This document shows positions 63,558 through 64,000 of a DNA stretch of 64,000 nucleotides, piece by piece. Every line of letters starts with the position of its first letter. Within the stretch, counting starts at the first letter, position 1. A program made the position numbers and the translations under genes. The notes under the pieces were generated by a model. That model worked only from the letters and a program-made list of their open reading frames with translations, had not been told where the DNA came from and made no database searches. Source of the DNA: Bacteroidetes bacterium UBA6183. Lineage in GTDB: Bacteria > Bacteroidota > Bacteroidia > UKL13-3. The stretch covers positions 26,817 to 90,816 of the forward strand of contig DITN01000007.1 in the NCBI GenBank assembly GCA_002422865.1, given 5' to 3'.

Positions 63558-64000
63558 ATGAAATGGGTGTTTAACTTAACCAAACACAAGTACGAAAGTT
63601 CGTTAACCCCGGTTAGGGTGCCACAAGCCAGTTTAGATGAGCACACTTATACCTACAACAGTATAGGCAAGTTAGCAACCATAAATCAAGATGTATTAGA
63701 TTACGAGTTAACTTATGGTGTAAACTAGCAGCGTATAGAAGCCGTTAAAAAAGAATATGGCCAAGTGGTATACACCAAGCAGTATATTAACTCTGCCAGT
63801 ATGGAAACAAAAAATGGCGAAGAGCTTACATACCTATATGCCGAAGGCCAGCCATTTGCCATACACAAAAAAACGGTTGATGATGAAATGATGTATTACC
63901 TGCATCTTGACCATTTAGGTAGTATTATGAGCATTACCGACCAAAGTGGCATTGTAGTGGAAACCCGTAGCTACGATGCTTGGGGCCGCCCGCAAGACCC
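63558..64000 (+). pseudogene. Partial RHS C-terminal cassette, interrupted by a stop codon; continues beyond the window
   Basis: The ATG at 63558 starts a short leader (MKWVFNL) fused to the RHS core segment that begins TKHKYESSLTPV. Homology to the toxin gene starts abruptly at 63577. A G-to-T change makes TAG at 63726-63728, so translation from this start gives only 56 residues. After the stop the frame stays open to the end of the window. An internal ATG at 63801 could reinitiate. There is no SpvB, FG-GAP or upstream repeat part. It looks like a displaced toxin-tip cassette that needs recombination to be expressed in full. The tip itself lies outside the window. Confidence 0.8.
63577..64000 (+). 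repeat. RHS-core repeat, copy 2 (in the cassette)
   Basis: A gap-free match to 61378-61801 with 13 differences. Eight differences are silent third-position changes. One changes Val to Leu, three together change one Val codon to Thr, and one creates the stop at 63726. The last 149 bases are identical, so the repeat very likely continues past the window. Confidence 0.92.

Noticed and set aside
1..64000. CRISPR arrays, insertion sequences, integrases and prophage genes
   Set aside because: No regularly spaced repeats, transposase or integrase motifs were seen. The only long repeat is the RHS core segment.

Overview
The window is a stretch of a low-GC Bacteroidota (Bacteroidetes) chromosome. The evidence is type IX secretion (T9SS) C-terminal sorting domains, a TonB-dependent receptor next to HmuY-like proteins, LptC and LptE in their Bacteroidota form, ECF sigma and anti-sigma pairs, the lack of purine-rich ribosome binding sites, and several promoters of the Bacteroidota type (TTG, about 19 bases, TAnnTTTG). 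The lineage within the phylum cannot be fixed from the sequence alone.

Layout. 1-9284 (minus strand): metG, then a compact six-gene operon read from 9284 down to 2206. It encodes a membrane sulfatase/phosphotransferase-like enzyme, a YaiO-like outer-membrane barrel, an Hpt protein, a lone receiver protein, a membrane HEAT-repeat protein and a PgaC-like family 2 glycosyltransferase. It looks like a cell-surface glycan system with its own phosphorelay parts. 9357-16359: a flavoprotein, then a receiver protein, a hybrid histidine kinase and a sigma-54 activator. Next comes a two-gene envelope operon carrying a recognisable sigma-54 promoter and a 19-base palindrome that could be the activator site. 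16534-24450: housekeeping and envelope genes (rsfS, birA, coaX, lptC, citrate synthase, lptE, secG). 24510-29860: a hypothetical gene, an ECF sigma and anti-sigma/barrel pair, and groES-groEL. 30048-39210: two YD-like repeat proteins, a serine hydrolase, hisS, an aldehyde dehydrogenase, a single-domain response regulator and a double-AAA ATPase. 39503-39769: tRNA-Ser(GCU) and tRNA-Pro(UGG). 39890-50697 (minus): an envelope group with a PEGA-trypsin protease, two paralogues of an unknown secreted family, a threonine dehydrogenase-like enzyme and a YfhO-type membrane pair. 50946-55287: a HmuY-like, TonB receptor, HmuY-like operon.

55328-64000 is the most striking region. A divergent XRE regulator faces an operon with a DUF1573 protein, a small T9SS-sorted protein carrying one YD-like repeat, and a 2097-residue SpvB/FG-GAP/RHS polymorphic toxin. 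The toxin ends in a predicted papain-fold (NlpC/P60 or CHAP-like) cell-wall hydrolase tip and is followed by a candidate periplasmic immunity protein. Just downstream, the last part of the RHS core is repeated at about 97 % identity, with a nonsense codon and its own promoter, and it runs off the end of the window. That is the architecture of a silent, exchangeable toxin-tip cassette.

All functional calls come from reading motifs and context. No database search was run.
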